Shown: in pieces, positions 45,408 to 54,239 of the stretch
Position numbering within the stretch: the stretch's first letter is position 1
How the letters are laid out: every line of letters begins with the position of its first letter
Origin: Microbacteriaceae bacterium PS02332
GTDB taxonomy: Bacteria; Actinomycetota; Actinomycetes; Actinomycetales; Microbacteriaceae
Length of the DNA: 64,000 bases
Direction: 5' to 3'
Assembly: GCA_029959645.1 (NCBI GenBank)
Contig: JASCOJ010000001.1
Location: 26,539-90,538 of the forward strand
Program-made: the position numbers and the translations under genes
Notes under the pieces: generated by a model
Told to the model about the DNA's origin: nothing
Database searches by the model: none
The model's input: the letters and a program-made list of their open reading frames with translations, nothing else

Positions 45408-45953
45408 TCAGTGCTCCTGCTGGTAGGTGGCGAGGGTCCGCGGGCCGAAGGCGTCGGGGAGGACCTCGTCGATGGTGCGGATGCCGGAGACGGTCTCGAG
45501 GAGCATGCCCTCGGTCGAGTGCTCGAACAGCAGCTGGCGGCAGCGGCCACACGGCATGAGCGTCGCGCCGTCGCCGTCCACGCACGTGAACGCGACGAGC
45601 TTGCCGCCGCCGGTCATGAACAGCTGCGAGACGAGCGAGCACTCGGCGCAGAGGGTGACGCCGTACGAGGCGTTCTCGACGTTGCAGCCGGAGACGATCC
45701 GGCCGTCGTCGGTGAGCGCCGCGGCGCCCACCGGGAACGACGAGTAGGGCACGTAGGCGCGCCCCATCGCGGTGGTCGCCGCCTCGCGGAGGGCGTCCCA
45801 GTCCACGTCGCCGTCGGCGTCGGTCGCCGGCGTCCCGTCGATCGGCGCGTCGGGGTCGGTCGGGAGGCTCGTGGCCGGGTCCGTCCAGACCGGCTCGCCG
45901 GTCGCGGGGTCGGTGCCGACCGCGTCGTGGTCCGCAGCGTTCGTGTCGGTCAT
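45408..45953 (-). CDS. cdd: Cytidine deaminase with extended N-terminus
   Basis: Converts cytidine or deoxycytidine to uridine. The zinc site is CAECSLVSQL (Cys and catalytic Glu) and PCGRCRQLLFE. SGCNVENASYG is the family substrate loop. Residues 1-~50 are an Asp/Pro-rich extension not seen in minimal ~130-residue enzymes. The ATG at 45953 has GGAGG eight bases upstream. An alternative GTG at 46010 would add a His-rich HIHRSHHSHHH stretch. It lies between the transporter permease and deoA. Confidence 0.93.
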   Translation of the reverse strand: MTDTNAADHDAVGTDPATGEPVWTDPATSLPTDPDAPIDGTPATDADGDVDWDALREAATTAMGRAYVPYSSFPVGAAALTDDGRIVSGCNVENASYGVTLCAECSLVSQLFMTGGGKLVAFTCVDGDGATLMPCGRCRQLLFEHSTEGMLLETVSGIRTIDEVLPDAFGPRTLATYQQEH

Positions 45954-46022
45954 GTGCCGTGCCTCCAGGCCGTGGTGGTGCGAGTGGTGCGAGCGGTGGA
46001 TGTGGGACACCGGTGCCCTGCG

Positions 46023-47312
46023 TCAGCTCTTGATGTAGGGCTTGCCCGCGGCGGCGGGGCCGCGCGACTGGCCGACCAGGCCGGCGACCGCGAAGATCGT
46101 GACGACGTAGGGCAGCATGAGCAGGAACTCGCTCGGGACGGGCGAGTTGATCGCGCCGAGGGTGTTCTGCAGGTTCGACGCGAAGCCGAACAGCAGCGCC
46201 GCGAGCGTCGCGCGGATCGGGTCCCAGCGGCCGAAGATGACGGCGGCCAGGGCGATGTAGCCCGCACCCGCGGTCATGTCCTTCGTGAAGGGCCCGACGG
46301 CGTCGAGTGTGAAGTACGCGCCGCCGAGACCGGCGATCGCGCCCGCGAGCGAGACGTTCCAGAACCGCGTGCCGGAGACGTTGATGCCGACGGTGTCCGC
46401 GGCCTCCGGGTGCTCGCCGACCGCGCGGAGCCGGAGACCCCAACGGGTCTTGAAGAGCGCGAAGGTGACCGCCGCGACCGCGACGTACGCGATGTAGACG
46501 ATGACGGTCTGCTCGAAGAAGACCGGGCCGATCACCGGGATCTGGTGCAGGACCGGGATCTCGACCTTCGGGAACCGGACGCCGACGTTCAGCGTCGTCT
46601 CCGACGGCGAGAGCACCTGCGAGTACAGGAAGCCGGTCAGGCCGGAGATGAACGCGTTGATGACGACACCGACGATGACCTGGTCGACGAGGTACTTGAT
46701 GCTGAACGCCGCGAGGACGAACGAGACGAGCACGCCGGCGACGAGGGCGCCGACGAGGCCGACCCAAGCGGAACCGGTGATCGAGGCGATGAGCGCCGAG
46801 GTGAACGCGCCGGCGAGGAACTGGCCCTCGATCGCGATGTTCACGACGCCGACGCGTTCCGAGATCACGCCGCCGAGCGCACCGAACACGAGCGGGACGC
46901 TGAGGCCGATCGCACCGACGAGCAGACCGGGGAGCGGGATCGTCTTGCCGGCGGCGGCCCAGGTGAGGAAGCCGACGACGAACAGGACCGCGAACACGCT
47001 CGTGACCCACAACGGGACCGTGCGGTGCCGGGCGACCGCGAGGAAGGCGAACACGGTGCCGAGGGCGAGCAGCACGACGACCACGACGCTCGTGGCGGTC
47101 GACGGCAGCCCGACGTCGGGCAGCTGCACGAAGTCGCCCGTGTTGGCGAGCCGGAAGGTCGTGGTGCCGGAACGCCCGGCGACGAGGAAGAGGACCACCG
47201 CGAGGACCGTGAAGACGGCGAACGCGATCGGGGCCTTCCAGCTCCGGGTGGTCTCGACCGGACGGCCCGCGACGGGGGTCGCCGCGACCGCGGTGGGGGT
47301 CGTGGTGGTCAC
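46023..47312 (-). CDS. Nucleoside ABC transporter permease (NupQ/YufQ type)
   Basis: The 429-residue protein has an N-terminal polar tail, then about ten hydrophobic helices. VFGALGGVISERVGVVNIAIEG and GHPEAADTVGINV-like signature WGLRLRAVGEHPEAADTVGI are typical of BMP-family permeases. The GTG at 47312 overlaps the stop of the partner permease (GTGA). With the ATPase at 48709 and the lipoprotein at 50310 it forms a nucleoside importer. Confidence 0.92.
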   Translation of the reverse strand: MTTTTPTAVAATPVAGRPVETTRSWKAPIAFAVFTVLAVVLFLVAGRSGTTTFRLANTGDFVQLPDVGLPSTATSVVVVVLLALGTVFAFLAVARHRTVPLWVTSVFAVLFVVGFLTWAAAGKTIPLPGLLVGAIGLSVPLVFGALGGVISERVGVVNIAIEGQFLAGAFTSALIASITGSAWVGLVGALVAGVLVSFVLAAFSIKYLVDQVIVGVVINAFISGLTGFLYSQVLSPSETTLNVGVRFPKVEIPVLHQIPVIGPVFFEQTVIVYIAYVAVAAVTFALFKTRWGLRLRAVGEHPEAADTVGINVSGTRFWNVSLAGAIAGLGGAYFTLDAVGPFTKDMTAGAGYIALAAVIFGRWDPIRATLAALLFGFASNLQNTLGAINSPVPSEFLLMLPYVVTIFAVAGLVGQSRGPAAAGKPYIKS

Positions 47313-48712
47313 GCGGCGACCGCCTTCCGCTTGCTGCGCTGCTTGGTGCGACGACGCGCGCCCGGCTGCGGGATCCGGAAGACCGCGCGCACGAGCGGCG
47401 GGGCCGCGATGAACAGGACGATGAGGGCCTGGATGACGCCGACGATGTCGATCGGGATGCCGTTGGCGGCCTGCATGGCGTAGCCGCCGTTCTTCAGCAC
47501 GCCGAACAGGATCGCGGCCCAGAAGGTGCCCCACGGCTTCGAGCGTCCGAGCAGGGCCACGGTGATCGCGTCGAAGCCGATGCCGGCGTCGATGCCCGAG
47601 GTGAAGCCCGTCGTGACGGCGCCCTCGACCTGGTACGCACCGGCGATGCCGATGAGCGCGCCGGAGATGACCATCACCCAGATGGTCAGCGCGGGCACGC
47701 TCATGCCGGCGACCCGCGCGGCGCGGGGGTTCTCCCCCACGGTGCGGAACCGGAAGCCGAGCGACGACTTGTTCATGAGCCACCACACGACGACCACGGC
47801 GACGAGCGCGACCAGGAAGCCGAGGTTCACGCCGTACCGCGGACCGAACAGCGCGGGCAGCAGGGCGCTGTCCTTCGTCGCCGGCGAGATCGGGTTCGGG
47901 CTGCCGCCGGCCTGCAGGAGCCCCGGGGTGCGGAGCATGAAGCTGAGCAGGTAGAGCGCCACGTAGTTGAGCATGATCGTGAGCACGACCTCGTTGGCGC
48001 CGGTGCGGGCCTTGACGAGCCCGACGATCCCGGCCCAGACCGCGCCGCCGACGATGCCGGCGAGGATGGTCAGCGGGATGTGCACGACCGCGGGCAGGTC
48101 GAACGAGAACCCGACCCATCCGGCGGCCGCGGCCGCCATGAGGACCTGCCCCTGGCCGCCGATGTTGAACAGGCCGGTGCGGAACGCCACCGCGACGCCG
48201 AGGCCGGCGGCGATGAGCGGGACCGCGTAGTCGACCGAGCGGGTGAGCGGGACGATCGCCGAGGCGGCCGAGGGCGCGCCGAAGTTGATGACGGACCCCT
48301 GGAACAGCGACGAGTAGGACCCGCCGACCGCGCTGCCGACCGCACGGAGCGTGTCGAGCGGTCGGGCGAAGAAGTACCCGGCAGCCGCCTGGACGTCCTT
48401 GTCGGTGAGGGCGATGAGGACGCCGCTCGCGACGAGGGCGAGGACGACCGCGAGCACGGTCGTCAGGACCGAGCCGTTGACGATGCTCCGGAGCGCGTCG
48501 CTCCAACGACCCTCGCGACGTTCGCTGTCGGTGGCGGAGTCGGTCATGAGGTGGGGCGCACCGCTGACCTCCTGCAGGCGGTCGTCGACCGCCGGCGTCG
48601 CGTCGGTGGCGGTCGTGCCGCCTCCGGTCGGGAGGCCCGTGGTGCCGTCGGTGGGCGTGCTGCGGTCGGCCGGCGGGGTGCCGCCACCGTGCTGCGGCGT
48701 GGTGTCGCTCAC
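47309..48712 (-). CDS. Nucleoside ABC transporter permease (NupP/YufP type)
   Basis: The 467-residue protein has an unusually long polar N-terminus (about 75 residues, Gly/Thr/Pro-rich), then about eight to ten helices (LTTVLAVVLALVASGVLIALT, FRTGLFNIGGQGQVLMAAAA). FRTVGENPRAARVAGMSV is the permease EAA-type loop. The GTG at 48712 overlaps the ATPase stop. It would pair with the permease at 46023 in one heteromeric channel. Confidence 0.92.
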   Translation of the reverse strand: MSDTTPQHGGGTPPADRSTPTDGTTGLPTGGGTTATDATPAVDDRLQEVSGAPHLMTDSATDSERREGRWSDALRSIVNGSVLTTVLAVVLALVASGVLIALTDKDVQAAAGYFFARPLDTLRAVGSAVGGSYSSLFQGSVINFGAPSAASAIVPLTRSVDYAVPLIAAGLGVAVAFRTGLFNIGGQGQVLMAAAAAGWVGFSFDLPAVVHIPLTILAGIVGGAVWAGIVGLVKARTGANEVVLTIMLNYVALYLLSFMLRTPGLLQAGGSPNPISPATKDSALLPALFGPRYGVNLGFLVALVAVVVVWWLMNKSSLGFRFRTVGENPRAARVAGMSVPALTIWVMVISGALIGIAGAYQVEGAVTTGFTSGIDAGIGFDAITVALLGRSKPWGTFWAAILFGVLKNGGYAMQAANGIPIDIVGVIQALIVLFIAAPPLVRAVFRIPQPGARRRTKQRSKRKAVAA

Positions 48713-50229
48713 GCGGCGAGCTCCGTTCCTGCGGGCAGTTCGCCCGCCATCATGAGTCCGAGGACGTCCCGGGAGGTCGTCCCGGGCACGATCCCGACGA
48801 TGGTGCCGCGGTACATCACGGCGATGCGGTCGGCGAGGGCGAAGACCTCGTCGAGCTCGGTCGAGACGACGATCACCGGGACGCCGCTGTCACGCGTCTC
48901 GACGATGCGCTTGTGCACGAACTCGATCGACCCGACGTCGATGCCGCGGGTCGGCTGGGCGGCGACGAAGAGCCGGAGGTCCCGGCTGAGCTCGCGCGCC
49001 AGCACGATCTTCTGCTGGTTGCCGCCGGAGAGCCGGCCGGCCGCGGTGGTCCGGCCCGGCGTGCGGATGTCGAACTCGGCGATCTTGGCGTCTGCGAAGG
49101 CGTCCCGCTCGGCGGCCCGGATGGTGCCGCCGCGGACGAACTCGGCGGCGTCGGCACGGTCGAGCATGAGGTTCTCGGCGATGGTGAACTCGCCGACCAG
49201 GCCGTCCTCCTTGCGGTCCTCGGGGACGAACCCGACGCCGGCGTCGAGGATCTGCTTGACGCTGCGGCCGGTGATGTCCTGGCCGTCGAGCACGATGCGC
49301 CCGGACCGGATCGTCTCGAGGCCCATGATCGCCTCGGTGAGCTCGGTCTGGCCGTTGCCCTGCACGCCGGCGATCGCGAGGATCTCGCCACGTCGCACGC
49401 TGAACGAGACGTCGTCGACGAGCACGATCCCCGCGGCGTCGGTGACGGTGACGTCCTCGACGACGAGCGCGTCCTCACCCGGCGCCGCCGGGGCCTTGTC
49501 GACGACGAGCTCGACGCTGCGGCCCACCATGAGCGAGGCGAGCTCGCCGTTGGTGGCGGTGGGCAGGGCCTCCCCGACGACCTTGCCGAGCCGGATGACC
49601 GTGATGCGGTCGGCGACGGCGCGCACCTCGCGGAGCTTGTGTGTGATGAAGACGATGGCGGTGCCGGCCTCGCGGAGCTGGCGCATGATGCCCATCAGCT
49701 CGTCGGTCTCCTGCGGGGTGAGGACGGCCGTCGGCTCGTCGAACACGAGCACGGAGGCGTCGCGGGACAGCGCCTTGATGATCTCGACGCGCTGCTGCAC
49801 GCCGACCGGAAGGTCCTCGACCTTGGCGTCCGGGTCGACGTCGAAGCCGAAGCGCTCCGAGATCTCACGGACCCGCTTCCGGGCGCCCGCGAGGTCGAGG
49901 CGACCACCGAACGCGGTCTCCTCCTGCCCGAGCATCACGTTCTCGGCGACGGTGAACACCGGGACGAGCATGAAGTGCTGGTGCACCATCCCGATGCCGG
50001 AGCGCATGGCGTCACCGGGGCCGTCGAAGTGCTGGACGACGTCGTCGAGCAGGATCTCGCCCTCCTCGGCCTGGTACATGCCGTATAGGACGTTCATCAG
50101 CGTCGACTTGCCGGCGCCGTTCTCACCGAGGAGGCAGTGCACCTCGCCGGGCTCGACCGTGATGGAGATGTGGTCGTTCGCGACGAGGGATCCGAACCGC
50201 TTCGTGATGCCGCGGAGTTCGAGCTTCAT
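48709..50229 (-). CDS. Nucleoside ABC transporter ATPase (two fused ABC domains)
   Basis: The 506-residue protein has two nucleotide-binding domains. The first has Walker A GENGAGKSTLM, signature VGVQQRVEI and LVFDEPTAVLTPQE. The second has a degenerate Walker A (VQGNGQTELTEAI) and signature LSGGNQQKIV. This is the layout of ribose/nucleoside importers such as YufO. The ATG at 50229 follows the lipoprotein gene by 80 bases containing a stem-loop. Confidence 0.95.
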   Translation of the reverse strand: MKLELRGITKRFGSLVANDHISITVEPGEVHCLLGENGAGKSTLMNVLYGMYQAEEGEILLDDVVQHFDGPGDAMRSGIGMVHQHFMLVPVFTVAENVMLGQEETAFGGRLDLAGARKRVREISERFGFDVDPDAKVEDLPVGVQQRVEIIKALSRDASVLVFDEPTAVLTPQETDELMGIMRQLREAGTAIVFITHKLREVRAVADRITVIRLGKVVGEALPTATNGELASLMVGRSVELVVDKAPAAPGEDALVVEDVTVTDAAGIVLVDDVSFSVRRGEILAIAGVQGNGQTELTEAIMGLETIRSGRIVLDGQDITGRSVKQILDAGVGFVPEDRKEDGLVGEFTIAENLMLDRADAAEFVRGGTIRAAERDAFADAKIAEFDIRTPGRTTAAGRLSGGNQQKIVLARELSRDLRLFVAAQPTRGIDVGSIEFVHKRIVETRDSGVPVIVVSTELDEVFALADRIAVMYRGTIVGIVPGTTSRDVLGLMMAGELPAGTELAA

Positions 50230-50267
50230 GTCCGGGGATGTCGTTTCTGTGTCGGGCGCGCGACGAA

Positions 50268-50301
50268 ACGCGGGCGGGAGATCATCATCCCCCGCCCGCG
50301 T
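50268..50301 (-). terminator. Stem-loop between the binding-protein gene and the ATPase gene
   Basis: ACGCGGGCGGG (50268-50278) pairs exactly with CCCGCCCGCGT (50291-50301), and the minus-strand transcript continues with TTTCGTCG. It lies nine bases after the lipoprotein stop and before the ATPase start, so it could stop most transcripts after the lipoprotein gene. Confidence 0.7.
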
Positions 50302-50309
50302 CGGTCGTG

Positions 50310-51383
50310 CTACTTGACGGTTGCCTTCGTCTCGACCTTGATCGAGCCGTCGATGATGCCGGACTTGATCTTGTCGAGCTCGCCCTGCAGACCCGAGTCG
50401 ACCTTGGACTCGTAGTCGTGGAACGGCGCGATGCCGACGCCGTCGTTCTTCAGCGTGCCGACGTAGGGCTCGTTCGAGAAGTCACCCTTGGCGGCCTGCT
50501 CGACGACGTCCTTCGTGGCGGGCTTCATGCCCTTCTCCACCGAGGTGAACGCGATGTCCTTGTAACGGGGGTCGGCCTCGTAGAGGTCGCTGTCCGCGCC
50601 GACGAGCACGGAACCGTTGCCGGCGTCCTTGATCGCCTCTGCCGCGGACTGGTAGATCGGACCACCGACGGGGAGGATCACGTCGGCGTTCTGGTCGAGC
50701 AGCGACTGCGCGACCGACTTGGCCTGCGTGCCGGCCTCGAAGCCACCGGTGAAGGAGCCCTTCTGGCTGTCGACGTCCCAGCCGACGACCTTGACGTCCT
50801 TCTTCTTCTGCTCGTTGTAGTACGCCACGCCGTCCGCGAAGCCGTCCATGAAGATGGTGACGGTCGGGATCTGCATGCCACCGAAGGTGCCGACCGTGCC
50901 GGACTTCGAGTAGGACGCGGCCGCGTAGCCGGCGAGGAACGCCGCCTGCGAGGTGTCGAACGTGATCGGCTTGACGTTCTTCGCGTCGATCGAGTTGTCG
51001 TCGATGATGGCGAAGTCGGTGTCGGGGTTCGCGGCGGCCTGCTTCTTCGTCGCGGCGGCGAGGTTGAACCCGACCGTGACGATGAGCTTGCAGTTCTGGC
51101 CGACGAGCTGCTGGATGTTCGAGTCGTAGACGGTGGCGTCCTTCGACTCGGCCGACTTGTACGAGGCACCGAGGTCGGACGCGGCGTCCTTCATGCCCTC
51201 GAAGCCGAGCTGGTTGAACGACTTGTCGTCGAAGCCACCGGCGTCGGACACCATGCAGGGCAGGAAGTCGGACTTCTTGGACGAGGCGGAGTCGGACGGC
51301 GCGGCCGAGCAACCGGCGAGCACGGCGACGGTGCCGACGAGCGCGAGGCCGCTCATGGCGACGCGACGGGTACGAGATGACAC
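50310..51383 (-). CDS. BMP-family nucleoside-binding lipoprotein
   Basis: The 357-residue protein has a signal peptide ending in lipobox LAGC (Cys25) and a periplasmic-binding fold: CMVSDAGGFDDKSFNQLGFEG, QNCKLIVTVGFNL, FLAGYAAASYSKSGTVGTFGG and VGADSDLYEADPRYKD. It delivers nucleosides to the importer. The GTG at 51383 has GGAGGA upstream; the frame from 51455 would hide the signal peptide. It is the first gene of the transporter operon. Confidence 0.94.
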   Translation of the reverse strand: MSSRTRRVAMSGLALVGTVAVLAGCSAAPSDSASSKKSDFLPCMVSDAGGFDDKSFNQLGFEGMKDAASDLGASYKSAESKDATVYDSNIQQLVGQNCKLIVTVGFNLAAATKKQAAANPDTDFAIIDDNSIDAKNVKPITFDTSQAAFLAGYAAASYSKSGTVGTFGGMQIPTVTIFMDGFADGVAYYNEQKKKDVKVVGWDVDSQKGSFTGGFEAGTQAKSVAQSLLDQNADVILPVGGPIYQSAAEAIKDAGNGSVLVGADSDLYEADPRYKDIAFTSVEKGMKPATKDVVEQAAKGDFSNEPYVGTLKNDGVGIAPFHDYESKVDSGLQGELDKIKSGIIDGSIKVETKATVK

Positions 51384-51683
51384 GGGGGTTCCTCCGGGGA
51401 GATCGGGAGTCGGCCCGGAGTCACTGCGCACCGGGCGATCGTCAGGACAGTACACGACCGACCGGGCGGTACAGGACCGCTCCGGAGCCCCTGCAGCATC
51501 GGTTACGCGATCGCGACCGCGCCGTAATGCGCCGGAAACGCGATGGTCACGGTCTGGCCCCAGTTCGCGGGGGTCCGCGGTGGAGCGCTACACCCGGGTG
51601 TCGGCCTGGAGGCCCGGACCGGCGCCGCACCGATCGGCCCGTCTGCGTGCGGTGACCAGACGGAGGAAGACCGATCGATCCGC
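51384..51683. other. 300-base gap holding the transporter operon promoter
   Basis: No gene is visible. On the minus strand a TACTGT hexamer (51447-51452) lies 64 bases before the GTG at 51383 and is the best -10 candidate. Upstream, GTCCTGTAC and GTACTGTCC form an imperfect dyad around it, which could bind a regulator. Nothing else is clear. Confidence 0.4.
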
Positions 51684-52187
51684 TCACAGGTCGTCGGCGT
51701 CGCCCGGGAAACACAGCGAGACACCCTGGACCGCGTACTGGCCGTCCGCGACGGTCAGCCTGATCGACTCGGTCACCCCGCCGCCACGGCCGACGATCGT
51801 CGGACGGTCCGCGGTGCCCCAACGGTCGATCGACATCCCCTGTGCCTTCCACCGGGCCTCCGTCGCCGCGACGTCAGCGGCGACGTCGCCGGCCGCACCG
51901 CGCGTGACGAGGTACCGCCACTTCGCCCCCTGACCCCCGTCCGGGAGCTGGCACTCCTCGGCGTAGTCCGGGCCGGTGCGCGCCTCCCAGTCGCCGCCGA
52001 GGCGCTCAGTCGTCTCCTGGACGGCATCGATCATCTGCTGCTTCGCGGCATCGGGGTCCACGGAGGACGTCCTTCCGGGTGTTGGCTGTTCGACGCGCTG
52101 CTGGGCGCAACCGGAGATCATGACTGCGGCCGCTGCGACGGCCAGGAGGCCGACGGTCGCCCGTCGGAGTCGTGCATCGATGTTCAT
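51684..52187 (-). CDS. Small lipoprotein overlapping the DUF1023 hydrolase gene
   Basis: The 167-residue protein has a signal peptide with lipobox ISGC (Cys27). The mature part is an alpha/beta sheet-like domain of unknown family (DAVQETTERLGGDWEARTGP, CQLPDGGQGAKWRYLVTR, RWGTADRPTIVGRG). The ATG at 52187 overlaps the hydrolase stop (52184), so it is translationally coupled to it. A membrane-anchored partner encoded directly after a secreted enzyme is the usual layout for an immunity or chaperone protein. No homologue is named. Confidence 0.72.
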   Translation of the reverse strand: MNIDARLRRATVGLLAVAAAAVMISGCAQQRVEQPTPGRTSSVDPDAAKQQMIDAVQETTERLGGDWEARTGPDYAEECQLPDGGQGAKWRYLVTRGAAGDVAADVAATEARWKAQGMSIDRWGTADRPTIVGRGGGVTESIRLTVADGQYAVQGVSLCFPGDADDL

Positions 52188-54148
52188 CGGTCTCCGTTCC
52201 CGCGTTCCTGGGACCCGAGGAGCCACTCGTCACGCTTCGTCATCGGGATGGGGTCGAACGGCGTCAGGTCGTCGTCGTGACCGGTGGTCGCGGCACCGAC
52301 GTTGTACAGCGTCTCCGTGTCGGAGTCGAGGTAACCACCGCCGTCGGCGTTCAGCGGGTCGTGGTGGAGGACCGCGCCGAGGTCACGCCCGGACGCCTCG
52401 CCGCCGTTCGCGCCGAACGTCGTGGCCCCGAAGTCCGGCTTCGACGGGTCGACGTGGTGGTCCCGGCTGAAGCTCCGACCGACGGAGGCCAGTTCGTCGC
52501 CCTGACCGCCCTCGTCGGGGAGGACGTTCCGTGCCTGACCGGCGTACACCTCGTCGGCGTGCAGGTCAGCGGCCGAGTCGACCGAGTCCGGCAGTCCGGC
52601 TGATGCCAGCGCGACGAACCGGTCCACGTGGATGTCGGACCGGGAGAGTGCCACCCCTGCCGTCGTCGTGCCGTAGGAGTGCGCCACGATGTTGGTCGTC
52701 GGCATGTCGCCGGCCCGGACCGCGTCCAGGCCGCGCACCGAGGCCTCGAGCTTCTCGGCACCGGCCTCGGCTCTGTCCGACCGCAGGACGGTCGTCTCCC
52801 CCGGGGTCTCGTAGCCGATCCAGGAGATCACCGCGTGGTTGCCCGAGGGGTCAGCGATGAGCTGCTCGTCGTGGATGTTCTGTGCCGCCCGCGTCCACGA
52901 CGACATGTCCGCCGTCGTCGTGTTCATCCCCGGCACCGCCCAGGTCACGGTGTCCGCCGTGTCGAGGTCGCCGATCGAGACGGCGGCGAGCGGCGGGACG
53001 TCGTCGGTCAGGGAGACGAGGGACCGGGCGCCGTCGCCCTTCTTCCCCAGGGTCGCGTCGATGTTGAGCAGGGCCTTCAGCTCCTTGTCGAGGGATGCGA
53101 TCTGCTGCTGGAAGGGCGTGCCGTACTGCCCCGCCCAGGCCGACCCCGTCTGCGCCACGGCCAGCTGGTCCTGGACCTGGTCGATGCGGAGCCCGAGGAC
53201 CGTCCGGTTGGCCGTGTCCCGCGCCCAGTAGGCGACGCCCTCGAGGTTGCCCAGCTGCTCGAGCACCGCCCGCGGGAGTGCCCGCAGTGCCGGGGCGTCG
53301 GCCTTCGTCAGCCCGAGGGCTGCCCACCGCTCCGCCACCTCGGCCGGGGTCAGCCCCTCGGCGAACAACGCGTCGAGCACCGGCGGCGTCCGGCCGTTCG
53401 TGGCCACGGCGAGCACGAGGTCGGGCAGCGCCCCGGCGCCGCCGGCCTGCTCGAAGGCGGTGGCGACGTGCTCGCTCCAGGTGCAGTCCGAGGCGTTGTG
53501 CTCCAGGTACTGCCCGAACCCGTTGAGTGCGCTCTGTCCGTCCACGACGGCCCACGAGCACGAGGCTTTGAAGGCCGACCACGCCGTCTTCAGCGTCTGC
53601 AGCTCCGCCTCGGCGTCGTGGTCGGCCGTCCGGGTCGTGGACACGAAGGTCCGCAGGTGGTTCGGGTCCGCGGAGCTCTTCCCGCTGCCCTCACCGCCGG
53701 CCGCGTGCGGACGCTGCCGCGCGTGGAAGGCGGCGGTCAACGGCTTCGGGGTGATCGGCGTGGTCGACGGCTCTCGGTCGGTGAGGAACTCCCAGACGGG
53801 CAGGGCGACGCCGGTCAGGCCAGTCGCCTGGGCGGCGTTGCGGTCCGCCTCACGCTGCGCCCACGCGTCGTGGTCACGGATCCGCTGCCGCTCCTCCGCG
53901 GCCTGTCGACTCACGGCGTCGACGTCGTCCGCGAAGTCGGTGAGGACCCCGGCGAGCTTGCCGCGGTCCTCCGCCTCGGTCACCGCCGCGTCCCGGAACC
54001 GCGTCGCGTACGCGCCGGAGAAGTCCTGCATGCCCGTCGACACCGCGGTGGAGCGCTTCCCGGCCTGCCCCCGGAGGACCTTCGACGCGCTGCGGCACGC
54101 ACGGCTCAACGCGGACGCGTCCCCTGCGTCGTACTCGATGTCCGCCAT
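52184..54148 (-). CDS. DUF1023 alpha/beta hydrolase with WXG100-like N-terminus
   Basis: The 654-residue protein has an N-terminal helical region (1-~110) with an FSG motif at 43-45 in the place of WXG, as in Esx-type export modules. Residues ~380-640 are the DUF1023 hydrolase: IVAHSYGTTTAGVALS with nucleophile Ser491, then FVALASAGLPDSVDSAADLH, FGATTFGANGG and HHDPLNADGGGYLDSDT. There is no signal peptide, so export would need a type VII system, which is not seen in the window. Substrate unknown. The stop is coupled to the lipoprotein gene. SD GGGGGAG precedes the ATG. Confidence 0.78.
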   Translation of the reverse strand: MADIEYDAGDASALSRACRSASKVLRGQAGKRSTAVSTGMQDFSGAYATRFRDAAVTEAEDRGKLAGVLTDFADDVDAVSRQAAEERQRIRDHDAWAQREADRNAAQATGLTGVALPVWEFLTDREPSTTPITPKPLTAAFHARQRPHAAGGEGSGKSSADPNHLRTFVSTTRTADHDAEAELQTLKTAWSAFKASCSWAVVDGQSALNGFGQYLEHNASDCTWSEHVATAFEQAGGAGALPDLVLAVATNGRTPPVLDALFAEGLTPAEVAERWAALGLTKADAPALRALPRAVLEQLGNLEGVAYWARDTANRTVLGLRIDQVQDQLAVAQTGSAWAGQYGTPFQQQIASLDKELKALLNIDATLGKKGDGARSLVSLTDDVPPLAAVSIGDLDTADTVTWAVPGMNTTTADMSSWTRAAQNIHDEQLIADPSGNHAVISWIGYETPGETTVLRSDRAEAGAEKLEASVRGLDAVRAGDMPTTNIVAHSYGTTTAGVALSRSDIHVDRFVALASAGLPDSVDSAADLHADEVYAGQARNVLPDEGGQGDELASVGRSFSRDHHVDPSKPDFGATTFGANGGEASGRDLGAVLHHDPLNADGGGYLDSDTETLYNVGAATTGHDDDLTPFDPIPMTKRDEWLLGSQERGNGDR

Positions 54149-54239
54149 GCTCGCTCCCCCGCTCGCAGTTCCCCCATACCGACCGTACCGCCCGACGGGC
54201 CGCGCGGTCGTTCCCCGTCCGGCTGCCGGACGTCGCGCC

